From Paenibacillus silagei (GTDB lineage: Bacteria; Bacillota; Bacilli; Paenibacillales; Paenibacillaceae), in the NCBI RefSeq assembly GCF_017874735.1, contig NZ_JAGGLV010000002.1, forward strand, positions 62,001-126,000: a DNA stretch of 64,000 bases, in the 5' to 3' direction. Position 1 is the first letter of the stretch. Each line of letters opens with the position of its first letter. The notes under the pieces are model-generated. The model did no database searches, was not told the DNA's origin, and worked only from the letters and a program-made list of their open reading frames with translations. A program made the position numbers and the translations under genes. This document shows positions 52,089 through 60,323 of this stretch, piece after piece.

Positions 52089-52523
52089 TCACTTCACTCG
52101 TTCGGAAATATTTTTACTTATTTCTTCAGGATTTTCAACACCAATGATCAACTTTGATATTTTGAACTTACCAACTTTAAAGCTATTTAAATCTAAATGA
52201 AGAGTTTCAAGCTCATTTTCAAAAAAGTGCAGTTGATAACCACCGTTTGATCTAAATAACCCATTTCTCATTTCTCCTAATAAAGCACCATATAGTTTAA
52301 AAGCATTTGGTATCGGTCTACCTGTTGTTATTCCTGTGATTGAAGAGTATGGAATTTGCAACCCTTTATCTAATTTTAAAAAGGGTGAGTTTCCAAAGTC
52401 GATATTTACGTAGGTTTCCATTAGTTGAATTTTACGGTCCATATTTTGATTCCCCCAATCAAATAATCCATTTATTTCATAACCCATAATTACATTTAAT
52501 ACCACAACACCTCTTTTCTTCAT
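52089..52523 (-). CDS. Hypothetical protein, possible PH-like domain
   Basis: About 144 residues at most. A beta-strand-rich middle (IPYSSITGITTGRPIPNAF, GLFRSNGGYQLHFFENELETL) and a final helix (NPEEISKNISERV) are reminiscent of bacterial PH-like domains, but I do not recognise the family. No convincing ribosome site precedes the first ATG; starts at an internal GTG or at MGYEING are possible. AT-rich, on the same strand as the other island genes, between motif A and the recombinase remnant. Confidence 0.6.
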   Translation of the reverse strand: MKKRGVVVLNVIMGYEINGLFDWGNQNMDRKIQLMETYVNIDFGNSPFLKLDKGLQIPYSSITGITTGRPIPNAFKLYGALLGEMRNGLFRSNGGYQLHFFENELETLHLDLNSFKVGKFKISKLIIGVENPEEISKNISERVK

Positions 52524-52562
52524 AAAGGTCTTAACTTCTCTTTAGTTGAATGGCGAAAGATT

Positions 52563-53122
52563 CTAAAGCTGATCCGTCGCGTATATTTGAGTGGTCGATG
52601 CCTTCTCATGACCGAGCATTCCTTGAATGAAGTCTAAGGGAGCACCATTATTAAGGAGTTGGCATGCATATGTATGTCGAAAGCGATATCCTTTGCCATT
52701 TACGATTGCTGAGCAGTTCTCCCAGTTTAGATCTTCGATGTTGATCTTTTCTAACTTGGGTTTTCTCAATTTCAAAGAAGGATTTGAAGTCAGATACGTC
52801 TCTTCATAAGCATAGCGGAAAAGAGAACGAACAAAACGAATTCGATGACCACGGCCGTTTGGCTTCAAACGAACTGCTTGCTTTGCCAAGTACTCCTTCA
52901 GTGTACTCAACGTTACCTCTGTGATATCGAGATAGCCTAGCGCCAGTACTGCATCTTGTGCTGTAAAGCGTATGCTTTTAATGTTTTTGGGCTGAACCCT
53001 TGAATGTATTTGTCAGCCTCATACAAATTCCACAACTCATTAAGTTCATAAGAAAACCTCCCTTTAGAAACTATTAAATCTAGTTTGCTTCTAGAGAGAG
53101 GTTTTAATCTGCCTGCTCTATT
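52563..53122 (-). pseudogene. Decayed tyrosine recombinase (integrase)
   Basis: The N-terminal part is readable in one frame from about 53122 (NRAGRLKPLSRSKLDLIVSKG, FSYELNELWNLYEADKYIQG, FSPKTLKAYALQ). A frameshift follows near 52960. The second frame continues LGYLDITEVTLSTLKEYL, GHRIRFVRSLFRYAYEE and SNPSLKLRKPKL, then jumps from NWENCSAIVNGKG straight to YRFRHTYACQLLNNGAP and MLGHEKASTTQIYA. The catalytic first Arg and Lys region is therefore missing, while the HxxR/LGH/Tyr end remains. An internal deletion plus a frameshift make it inactive. It lies next to motif B on the island strand. Confidence 0.85.
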
Positions 53123-53146
53123 AAACTAACGTTTCCCGTTAGCTCA
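53121..53146 (-). repeat. Cassette-boundary motif, copy B
   Basis: On the minus strand TTGAGCTAACGGGAAACGTT, then AGTTTAA. CTAACG and CGTTAG form a stem around GGAAA, with TTGAG/GTTTAA flanks extending the symmetry. Perfect core copy. Confidence 0.8.
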
Positions 53147-53229
53147 AGCTACTATAATACTTCTTTGGATTAAACTTCACTCTAATTATAACTATATAAA
53201 GAGGCTCTATGCCATGGAGCAGTAAATAC

Positions 53230-53550
53230 TTAATAAGTGTCGTAATTATCAAAAACACGAAGCAACTTATGGTTTAATTTCCCAAATTCAGCCATGAGAT
53301 CTGAGGTGTTTTTAGAATATTGACTTTGTATATAGAACCTACTGCAGGTATAAAAAAGAGACCACACTATTTCTTTAGAAACCAATTCTTCTTTATGAAT
53401 CGATTCCTTGTAGGCATCCAATGTTGTATGAAGATGTAGAATCAAGTCATAATCAATTAAAGCATTCCCATCCCCACCTCCGTTTCCCCTTAACTTCACA
53501 GAAAGGTCTATACATATTTTCTTTAGTTCCTTCTCCAAGTTAGAATTCAC
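53230..53550 (-). CDS. Hypothetical small protein of the cassette-like island
   Basis: About 106 residues, helical and charged (LEKELKKICIDLSVKLRG, DLILHLHTTLDAYKESI, IVWSLFYTCSRFYIQSQYS). No family recognised, no signal peptide or membrane helix. The GTG at 53550 has GGAGG 6 nt upstream. It is flanked by motif B downstream and degenerate motif E upstream. Confidence 0.7.
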   Translation of the reverse strand: MNSNLEKELKKICIDLSVKLRGNGGGDGNALIDYDLILHLHTTLDAYKESIHKEELVSKEIVWSLFYTCSRFYIQSQYSKNTSDLMAEFGKLNHKLLRVFDNYDTY

Positions 53551-53665
53551 ATAATACCTCCATTCTCAATTTTTTATATCCTCTTCCATTGACTGCAACT
53601 ATACTACCATTTAGTTAAAAAAGAACAGCTGATCACGTTTACTGACCGGCTGCCCTATCATGTCT

Positions 53666-53690
53666 GAGCTAAAGTTTTCCGGTAGCTCAA
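53666..53690 (-). repeat. Cassette-boundary motif, degenerate copy E
   Basis: On the minus strand TTGAGCTACCGGAAAACTTT, then AGCTC. It keeps the TTGAGCTA and GGAAAAC parts and has GAGCTA/TAGCTC symmetry, but differs from the core at several positions. It overlaps the stop codon of the upstream small gene. Confidence 0.55.
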
Positions 53691-54010
53691 CAATCCATCC
53701 ATGTATTTCTTAACAGCCGAATGAATATTTCAGGTTTACTTGGGTCAAATACCTCTATCCCGTCGTCTTCTATAATCTGACTTTTAATCAAATCGTCAAT
53801 GAGCCGATTGGTTACATCACGGTAGTCGTCCACTACATGTTCCTCTTCAATAAAACTAATTTGATCGCCTATATTACTCAAAAGATACCAGGTCGTCATG
53901 GCTGCTGTTACGGGGTTTCCGGTTAACTCCCTGGCTTTGCTCACTGGGAGGTGTGCAAAGCTTATTATTTCTCCTTTGCTTTTATTCACTAAAACGTATC
54001 CTTGTCCCAT
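53687..54010 (-). CDS. Hypothetical small protein of the cassette-like island
   Basis: About 107 residues. MGQGYVLVNKSKGEIISFAHLP begins with a short strand pair, followed by helices (GNPVTAAMTTWYLLSNIGD) and an acidic tail (EDDGIEVFDPSKPEIFIRLL). The pattern resembles small immunity-type proteins, but I cannot name a family. GAGGAG precedes the ATG. Its stop lies within motif E. Confidence 0.7.
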   Translation of the reverse strand: MGQGYVLVNKSKGEIISFAHLPVSKARELTGNPVTAAMTTWYLLSNIGDQISFIEEEHVVDDYRDVTNRLIDDLIKSQIIEDDGIEVFDPSKPEIFIRLLRNTWMDC

Positions 54011-54040
54011 TCAGTATTTCTCCTCATTCTTTTAGTTCGC

Positions 54041-54065
54041 TAAACTAACGTTTCCCGTTAATGCA
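54041..54065 (-). repeat. Cassette-boundary motif, copy C
   Basis: On the minus strand TTGCATTAACGGGAAACGTT, then AGTTTA. Core AACGGGAAACGTTAGTTTA is identical to copy B. It separates the NUDIX gene from the next small gene. Confidence 0.8.
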
Positions 54066-54095
54066 AAGATTTTTAGAACACAAGCCTTCGTATAA

Positions 54096-54584
54096 CTAAA
54101 CGCGCCTTTGAAGCTTGACATTACATTCTGACGTTGACGCAGTGAAGTACTCCATATAATTCACTGAGCCGTTAAAGTTCAAATAAGCTTCATAGCGCAA
54201 GCGGATTGCGGGTAAAGTAATCAAATCCAGAACATTTTCCTTTGGAACCCACCTACACTCGCTCGTTTCATCAGAAGTAGCCAACTCTCCACCCACAGCT
54301 TTACAGACGAAATCAAACATGACCTTCGTAGGAACATCAGTCACACCGTCATGCCACTTATGGATCGCTGTATTCGAAACAATACTTACTAAATGGCTAA
54401 CAGTGGCGTCTATTCCACTTTCCTCTTTGATTTCACGAATCACACCATTAATCAGGTTTTCTCCAACTTCAGTTATCCCACCAGGATACACCCAACCATC
54501 GTCATGAGCTTTTACTAATAGGACATTTCCATTTCCATCTTCTACAATTCCGCCTGCCGATACAATATGTGTCGGAAACTCCAT
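54096..54584 (-). CDS. NUDIX hydrolase
   Basis: About 162 residues. The Nudix box fits G-x5-E-x7-REUxEExGU: GGITEVGENLINGV followed by IREIKEESGID (residues about 35-58). It would hydrolyse a nucleoside-diphosphate-linked substrate; which one cannot be read. AT-rich compared with core genes and bracketed by motifs C and D, so it is the first cassette of the array in reading direction. Confidence 0.9.
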   Translation of the reverse strand: MEFPTHIVSAGGIVEDGNGNVLLVKAHDDGWVYPGGITEVGENLINGVIREIKEESGIDATVSHLVSIVSNTAIHKWHDGVTDVPTKVMFDFVCKAVGGELATSDETSECRWVPKENVLDLITLPAIRLRYEAYLNFNGSVNYMEYFTASTSECNVKLQRRV

Positions 54585-54686
54585 TTCACGGCCTCCAAAT
54601 ACGGTAAAGTTGTATCTTTATTCTACTTTTTTCCTGTACTTTCCTTCTTGTGTGAATTTATTTACTTAAAGGTACTTACAAAGCGA

Positions 54687-54712
54687 TTAAACTAACCTGC
54701 CCGTTAGCTTAA
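54687..54712 (-). repeat. Cassette-boundary motif, copy D
   Basis: On the minus strand TTAAGCTAACGGGCAGGTTA, then GTTTAA. The arms GCTAAC and GTTAG are kept; the central GGAAAC is GGCAGG. It marks the upstream end of the NUDIX unit. Confidence 0.7.
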
Positions 54713-54817
54713 TGAAGTATTGACAGTCTAATACTTTATTTTCTCAGTCTACAACTTTATTATCTTTTTACATTTTTATCCTATTCCTTCGATAGCATAG
54801 TTATATTCTTGCGTTCC

Positions 54818-55300
54818 TCATTCTCCGACAAAATTGGGATAACTGATGAACGCTTCACGTTTATTGGCATTCCAGTCCATTGTGCCGCCAATGGCATCAT
54901 TAACGAACCGCAAAGGTATGTATAGCTGCATATTCACTTGCTGGAAGGCAGCGGAATAGGTGATCTGCTTCCCGTTCACAGTGGCAATCCGGCTGCCGAT
55001 CTTCATGCTGCCTGTCGTGAACAGGTTGTTAATGGTGATCATCCTTGTATGTTCATCATAACTAATTGTAGCCCCGCTGACATATAGCTTGTCCAGTGAG
55101 AGCATCACGGTACCATTCATCAGTGTGGCTCCCCCTGCGGAGGTATTGATCGGCGAGTTATTCAGATAGATATGAATAGCGGGTAATTGGGCAGATTGGG
55201 TGGAACCGGAAGCTGCGGCAGCCGGGGCCGGGGAATGAGCAACACCCGTGACCAGAACGCTAAGACCAATAATCTGCATGATTTTTTTAAAAGTGATCAT
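54818..55300 (-). CDS. Secreted stalk-domain (copper amine oxidase N-like) protein
   Basis: About 160 residues. A signal peptide (MQIIGLSVLVTGVAHSPAPAAAA) is followed by one copper-amine-oxidase-N-like stalk domain (IHIYLNNSPINTSAGG, VMLSLDKLYVSGATISYDEHTRMITI, LYIPLRFVNDAIGGTMDWNANKREAFI). These domains are common on Paenibacillus surface proteins and carry no catalytic part. GAGGAGGGG precedes the ATG. Role probably structural or binding. Confidence 0.85.
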   Translation of the reverse strand: MITFKKIMQIIGLSVLVTGVAHSPAPAAAASGSTQSAQLPAIHIYLNNSPINTSAGGATLMNGTVMLSLDKLYVSGATISYDEHTRMITINNLFTTGSMKIGSRIATVNGKQITYSAAFQQVNMQLYIPLRFVNDAIGGTMDWNANKREAFISYPNFVGE

Positions 55301-55445
55301 AATGTGCCCCTCCTCTCTCAGAAAATACCATATTCCACATCATAGCATAAAGCGGATGGAACAGCAGAATATTACATGGTAGACTGAGAAAAAAATGCCC
55401 GCATTCATCAGTCGGATGAAAAGCGGACTTGGGAGAGAGCTTCAA

Positions 55446-56417
55446 ATGGCAAAATGGGATAATATGCTGGCTATGCTATGGATGCTGCGGTCCGGCAAAA
55501 AACTCACTGCCGCACAGATTGCGGACAGTCTGGAGATCAGCGTCCGTACCGTGTACCGGTATATCGACGCGCTTGGCGCCAGCGGCGTCCCGGTGGTTGC
55601 GGAATCCGGGCATGACGGCGGAGTCCATATTCTGGAGAGCTTCAGTGAGACGCCCCTGTTCTTCAACGCGCTAGAGCTGAAGGCACTGGTAGATGCTTAT
55701 AAATTCGCGGTAGGCGCAGGTTATCCTTATGCGAAGGAGCTGGAGAGCGCCCTCAAGAAGGTGGAGAATGGATTGCAGGAAGAACAGCGCCATGACTTGT
55801 CGCTGCTAACCAGCGGCCTCGATGTCATTGCCCCGTCCCGTCCGCCGTCTGTCGTCCCTTTGCTGCGGGAGCTGGAGCTGGCTGTGAAGGACGGGCGGAC
55901 CGTACACCTCACCTACCATAAGGTGAATTCTGCGCAGGCCGATGAACGTGATGCCGATCCGTATGGACTGGCTTATGACCGCAGCGAATGGTATGTCGTC
56001 GCGTTCTGCCACCAGTCGAGGGCAATGCGGACCTTCCGTGTTGACCGCATTGCCGCGCTTAAGCTGACGGATGCCTGCTTCGAGCGGCCGGAGCAGTTCT
56101 CGGTGTCTGACTATTTCCGCAGCCAAGCGGAAGAGGAGCGGCAAGAAGACGGACCCCTTGCGGTTATCCGCATCGAAGGGGAGCCTGATACGCTGAACAA
56201 GCTGTGCAGCAATTGGCATCTGCGTCACTATTTGACGGAACGGAACGACCGGGAGGCGCGGTTCCTGCTCGATGTTCCGTCCATGAACAAGTACCTGCCC
56301 AAGTATCTGTTAAGCTTCGGTACTTCCATTCGTATTCTGGAGCCGGTGGAGCTGAAGCTTCTGGTTCAAGACAGAGCCCGTGAGATCAGCAGACATTACA
56401 TGGACGATGCCGATTGA
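55446..56417 (+). CDS. YafY-type HTH/WYL-domain regulator
   Basis: About 323 residues. An N-terminal helix-turn-helix (LTAAQIADSLEISVRTVYRYI), a middle linker, the WYL domain (DPYGLAYDRSEWYVVAFCHQS, FRVDRIAALKL) and a C-terminal extension (LLSFGTSIRILEPVELKLLV). GGGAGAGAGC precedes the ATG at 55446, so the 17 extra upstream codons are unlikely. Monocistronic; target unknown. Confidence 0.9.
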   Translation: MAKWDNMLAMLWMLRSGKKLTAAQIADSLEISVRTVYRYIDALGASGVPVVAESGHDGGVHILESFSETPLFFNALELKALVDAYKFAVGAGYPYAKELESALKKVENGLQEEQRHDLSLLTSGLDVIAPSRPPSVVPLLRELELAVKDGRTVHLTYHKVNSAQADERDADPYGLAYDRSEWYVVAFCHQSRAMRTFRVDRIAALKLTDACFERPEQFSVSDYFRSQAEEERQEDGPLAVIRIEGEPDTLNKLCSNWHLRHYLTERNDREARFLLDVPSMNKYLPKYLLSFGTSIRILEPVELKLLVQDRAREISRHYMDDAD

Positions 56418-56438
56418 ACTTCACTGACAAGCGGTTGC

Positions 56439-56798
56439 TTAGACCTTAAGCAATATAATGATCTCGGTAAGCAGCACCAGCCCGGCAGCCGATACCCCCA
56501 GCGAATTAATAATCGTCAGCGCATCCGGGTAGCTCTCTTTGCGGAACTGGGAGCACAGGGAGACCGTCCATAATACGCTGAAAAACAGTCCGGCAGACCC
56601 GCAGCCGTGCTCGTTCAGAACCTGTCTTCTCCTCCGGAAGAATCTGCCGAGTCCGGCAAAGGTAAACGCCATATAAATAATAAGCTCAGCCGTTGAAATG
56701 GCGATGACCTCGCCTGCCGAAAATAGATGCATCAATGCGTACTGAATGCTAAAACCCATAATCACAAGCATGTTAAAGGAAACCTTGTTCACTCTCAA
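56439..56798 (-). CDS. Small membrane protein, hypothetical
   Basis: About 119 residues with four hydrophobic stretches (FNMLVIMGFSIQYALMHLF, AELIIYMAFTFAGLGRFF, GLFFSVLWTVSLCSQF, GVSAAGLVLLTEIIILL). No family recognised. AAGGGGGAAG suggests the TTG at 56798 (LRVNKVSF) as start; an ATG at 56825 would overlap that site. Two cre-like words lie just upstream. Confidence 0.6.
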   Translation of the reverse strand: MRVNKVSFNMLVIMGFSIQYALMHLFSAGEVIAISTAELIIYMAFTFAGLGRFFRRRRQVLNEHGCGSAGLFFSVLWTVSLCSQFRKESYPDALTIINSLGVSAAGLVLLTEIIILLKV

Positions 56799-56838
56799 GA
56801 CTTCTTCCCCCTTCTGCGTAAACATGTAACACAGGCAT

Positions 56839-56873
56839 GGATAACGCTTACATTATAATTGTAATCGTTTTCC
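56839..56873. promoter_or_regulatory. Two near-cre words upstream of the membrane protein
   Basis: On the minus strand ATGTAAGCGTTATCC (56839-56853), and on the plus strand TTGTAATCGTTTTCC (56859-56873). Each matches the CcpA consensus except for the last base. Confidence 0.4.
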
Positions 56874-56954
56874 TTTTCTGTGATTAATGACGCTTCGGGC
56901 CTATAGGAAGATATGCTTTGCGGGTCTTTGCGCCCGGGTTCTGCACACCAAGAA

Positions 56955-56981
56955 ACCGGGCTGCTTCGGCCACAGCCCGGT
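56955..56981 (-). terminator. Terminator after the 57-kb secreted protein gene
   Basis: ACCGGGCTG pairs with CAGCCCGGT around a 9-nt loop; TTTCTTGG follows on the minus strand. Confidence 0.75.
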
Positions 56982-57009
56982 CTCTTCTACAAGATGTAAG
57001 TGGTCTTGA

Positions 57010-57927
57010 CTACATCGCTTCCAGATAATCAATGACAGCCTGAGTTTTCTTATCGCCATTCTGCTCTACAAGCAGCAGGAAATCATCCAGTTGGGTCAGC
57101 AGGCTACTGGCCTCGATCTGCTCAGGCCCTGCTTCGGACAGGGTATTCTCATACGCGATTGCCGCTTTTAGAAGAATGACCTGGGTCTTCTTGTCGAACA
57201 GCGGTGTGTTGGGGGCTCCGTTAAACACAATCTGCTTGGAAGCTTCAAAGGCTTCCTTCATGGCGGCAGCACGGTTAGAGGTCTTATACGTCTGCACAAA
57301 GGCTTCATACTGCACCGCCCGTTCCACGACCTGGTACCAGTCCACCTGTAAAGTTCTGTTGATCACAGTGGGTTGCTCCGACTCTGCGGCCATCAGGTCA
57401 ATATATACCTGGAGATCTTTGCTGAGGTACGGTTTGAATACCTTAAAGCTCTTGTATTGAATGACCGGAACAAACCCGCCGCCGCCCCTCTCCAGCTTAT
57501 AGTTCATGGCCGTCAAATCTTGCAGTACAATGCGTGACTCGGACCGCTTCACCTTGGAGCGTGCCAACGCCATGGTCATGCCGGGGGTGTATATATTTTT
57601 GATATCCAATTGAACGAAAGGCGCGTTCATACGTTTGGTTGCCGTAGGCAGGTAAGCCTTCAGTGCATTCTCCAGATGCAGCACAGCCAGATTCGCTTCG
57701 AGCTGCGTCATCTGGCCGATCCGGTTAACCAGCGTAGCTTGGGCCAGGCCAAGGGACGAAGGCTTTTGCAACCTCTGTTCGAATAAAGCGAAAGCTGTTG
57801 TAGGCTTCACCGCCGCTGCCTCGATCTTCTGCGGGAAAGCGCTAAGAACGGTAATTCCGGTGCTAGTCAATAACAGTGCGGAGGCAAGCGCGGCTGCCAG
57901 GTTTTTGGTTAATCTCTTCGGCTTCAT
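57010..57927 (-). CDS. Secreted protein of unknown function
   Basis: About 305 residues. A signal peptide (LAAALASALLLTSTGITVLSA) is followed by a mostly helical mature part (LVNRIGQMTQLEANLAVLHLENAL, DWYQVVERAVQYEAFVQTY, VILLKAAIAYENTLSE). No catalytic motif or anchor seen and no family recognised. AAGGGG 7 nt before the ATG at 57927. Stands alone between a terminator and a divergent GNAT gene. Confidence 0.75.
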   Translation of the reverse strand: MKPKRLTKNLAAALASALLLTSTGITVLSAFPQKIEAAAVKPTTAFALFEQRLQKPSSLGLAQATLVNRIGQMTQLEANLAVLHLENALKAYLPTATKRMNAPFVQLDIKNIYTPGMTMALARSKVKRSESRIVLQDLTAMNYKLERGGGGFVPVIQYKSFKVFKPYLSKDLQVYIDLMAAESEQPTVINRTLQVDWYQVVERAVQYEAFVQTYKTSNRAAAMKEAFEASKQIVFNGAPNTPLFDKKTQVILLKAAIAYENTLSEAGPEQIEASSLLTQLDDFLLLVEQNGDKKTQAVIDYLEAM

Positions 57928-58066
57928 AGGCACACCCCTTCAATAAATAGACGTAGTGCTTGTATTTTACCATACATTAACAACCGGGTTCACGGTTATA
58001 GACAACCCGATTATATGATCGCATAATAATAGTATGAAATATTGCCCATGAATAGGAGAATCATCA

Positions 58067-58597
58067 ATGAACTTATCCGAACCTTTTACAACGGGCCGTC
58101 TGCATTTCCGTCTGCTGAATCAGAACGACACCGATGCCGTCTACAAGCAATTCTCGGACCCGGACATGTGCAGATACTTCAGTGAGCCGCCCTGCGATTA
58201 TAGTGAAGCCATAGAAATCATTGAACATTACGCCCAGCCTGAAGGCAAAGGCCATCACCGCTATGGGATGTTTGACCGGGAGACCGGTTCCTTCATTGGC
58301 ACCTGCGGATATCATTATTGGGACGCTGAGCGGAAGCAGGTAGAGATCGGTTATGACATCTGGAAGGACTATTGGGGGCAAGGTTATATGTCGGAGGCCC
58401 TGCCCGTACTTCTCGACACGTGCTTCACACAGCTTGATGTGGACTCTATCTATATCCTGACTCATCCGCATAACGCTGCTTCGATGGCAACTGTCCGAAA
58501 GTTTGGGTTTGAGGTGTGTGCGCCTTGCAGGGAAGTGGAGGAAGAGCCTCAGGTGTGTATGAAGCTAATGCGGGAGAACGCAGCTGCTGCCAAATAA
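58067..58597 (+). CDS. GNAT-family N-acetyltransferase (RimJ/RimL type)
   Basis: About 176 residues. The pattern TGRLHFRLLNQNDTDAVYKQF, GTCGYHYWDAERKQVEIGYDIW, DYWGQGYMSEAL and HPHNAASMATVRKFGF covers GNAT motifs C-D-A-B, with the CoA loop in WGQGYM. AGGAGAATC precedes the ATG. Likely acetylates a small molecule or a protein N-terminus. It converges with the PucR gene with only 4 nt between stops. Confidence 0.92.
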   Translation: MNLSEPFTTGRLHFRLLNQNDTDAVYKQFSDPDMCRYFSEPPCDYSEAIEIIEHYAQPEGKGHHRYGMFDRETGSFIGTCGYHYWDAERKQVEIGYDIWKDYWGQGYMSEALPVLLDTCFTQLDVDSIYILTHPHNAASMATVRKFGFEVCAPCREVEEEPQVCMKLMRENAAAAK

Positions 58598-58601
58598 CAA
58601 A

Positions 58602-60191
58602 TCAAGAGCAACAAGGGCTCCCTCCCCCATTGAGCTTTTCCAGATAATCTGTCATTTGATAGGACATATATAGCCTCAGGACCTGATCGATCTGGCGCAA
58701 ATCAAGCTGAATCAGTTCGTCGATCTGGCGTAAGCGGTACCGCAGGGTGTTGCGGTGGACGAATAGTTCGTCGGCGGTTTTTTGCAGCTGCTGGTTGTTC
58801 TTCAAATAGCAATAGAGGGTATGATACAAGTCGGCATGATGCTTCTCATCGAATACACGCAGGACCGTAAGCGCCGGATGGGTGACATCCCGGGAATCAT
58901 GCTGCGCATGCGGGGACAACAGATCATACAGCTGCACATCAGCATACAAGATGCGCGGTTCCGCAGGCCAGACGATCCGCCCGATCTCCAGCGCCTTGAG
59001 CGCCTGCAGATAATATTTGCGGCAGTCTGTAAGGTCGGTGAATTCCCGGCTGATCCCCAGACGGATCTGATGGCTGACGAGAAATTCCCGCAAGCTTGGA
59101 TCATACTCTCTTGACCTGGACGATGCAGTATCACCCTCACTGACCCCCACCATATACTCATGGTAAAAGATCAGCCGCTCCTCCCCGAAATGCAAGTGCA
59201 GCTGATCCCTTAAATAACCAGTCTGTTTGCCGGAAGCAGAGGCATCGTACCCCGCAAGCTGCAGCACCAGAATAGACAATCTGCCCTTAGGCAGATGCAC
59301 TCCGCTCCGCAGGCTCTCCTGAATTAGTTGTGAACCGTTCTCCCCATTCTCCAGCAATTCATAGATCAGCTCTTCATATTCCGCCTGGCTTGAATTCCTG
59401 TAAAAGCTGTTCTTAGCCAGCTCCGCCGCCACCAGCCCGGCCGTAAAACCCGCCAGCTCATGATCCCTCCGCTCAATCGGGCGTGTGTCGCCCAGCACAA
59501 TCACATTCCCGACAGGCTTGCTGCCGATCCTAATCCTGGCGACCAGCTTGGTCACCTGGCTTCCGCTGCATTCCACTTCATAAGCCTCCAGCGACTCTAT
59601 GCCGGTCTGCACACTCTTCAGTTGGTGGACGGCAGCTATGAAATCATAGGAACAGTAGCCTTTGTGCAGATTATCGCTCCAGATAGGATCGGTAACCCCG
59701 CTACAATCCGAAGAAGCCAGAACCTTGTAGCTTACATCGATGATAATTACCGGATTGCCCATCAGCTCCGCCGCCGCACAGACGATTGCATCCAGTCCTT
59801 TGCCGGCAACACAGGCCTCAAGCATTCTGCCCTTGGCCTGCTCCCGTTCAGCCTCTTCCAGAAACAGCTCCCGGGTCTGATTATAGAGCTCGAATACATC
59901 TTCCCCTGCCCCGAATTCCATACGGTTCTGTCTGCTATACATCTGCGGATGCTGGCCTGAAGCTGGCTCCACAGTATCATTAATCAGCATCAGGCTGGCC
60001 TGCTCCAACCCTTCTGCGTGATCCGGTAATCCGGACCGGTAGCCTACATAGATAAATTCAGGGGCAAAATGCGTCAGGCTCTTCGTAATCAGCATCGTAT
60101 CTGAATATGCTGTCGTTATTGCTTTGTTCCACTGGATATGTAGGGCTTGCTTACTAAATTGTCTGCTAATCTGTTCAAAGGTTACATTCAT
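58602..60191 (-). CDS. PucR-family transcriptional regulator
   Basis: About 529 residues. A GAF-like middle (VCAAAELMGNPVIIIDVSYKVLASS), a GGDEF-like PucR segment (RLSILVLQLAGYDASASG, EERLIFYHEYMVGVSE), and the C-terminal PucR helix-turn-helix (TADELFVHRNTLRYRLRQIDEL). GGGGGGAGAG sets the ATG at 60191. Divergent from the acetoacetate-decarboxylase/SDR pair, which it probably controls in response to a metabolite. Confidence 0.9.
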   Translation of the reverse strand: MNVTFEQISRQFSKQALHIQWNKAITTAYSDTMLITKSLTHFAPEFIYVGYRSGLPDHAEGLEQASLMLINDTVEPASGQHPQMYSRQNRMEFGAGEDVFELYNQTRELFLEEAEREQAKGRMLEACVAGKGLDAIVCAAAELMGNPVIIIDVSYKVLASSDCSGVTDPIWSDNLHKGYCSYDFIAAVHQLKSVQTGIESLEAYEVECSGSQVTKLVARIRIGSKPVGNVIVLGDTRPIERRDHELAGFTAGLVAAELAKNSFYRNSSQAEYEELIYELLENGENGSQLIQESLRSGVHLPKGRLSILVLQLAGYDASASGKQTGYLRDQLHLHFGEERLIFYHEYMVGVSEGDTASSRSREYDPSLREFLVSHQIRLGISREFTDLTDCRKYYLQALKALEIGRIVWPAEPRILYADVQLYDLLSPHAQHDSRDVTHPALTVLRVFDEKHHADLYHTLYCYLKNNQQLQKTADELFVHRNTLRYRLRQIDELIQLDLRQIDQVLRLYMSYQMTDYLEKLNGGGSPCCS

Positions 60192-60323
60192 CGCTCTCCC
60201 CCCATGATTATTATAGTGCGCTGTGCACAAGATTCCCATTTATTTTTATATTTTCCATATATATAATCACTGGAATAGTCATGTTACATTATTCGTGACC
60301 CTATAACACAGGAGGAGATTCAG

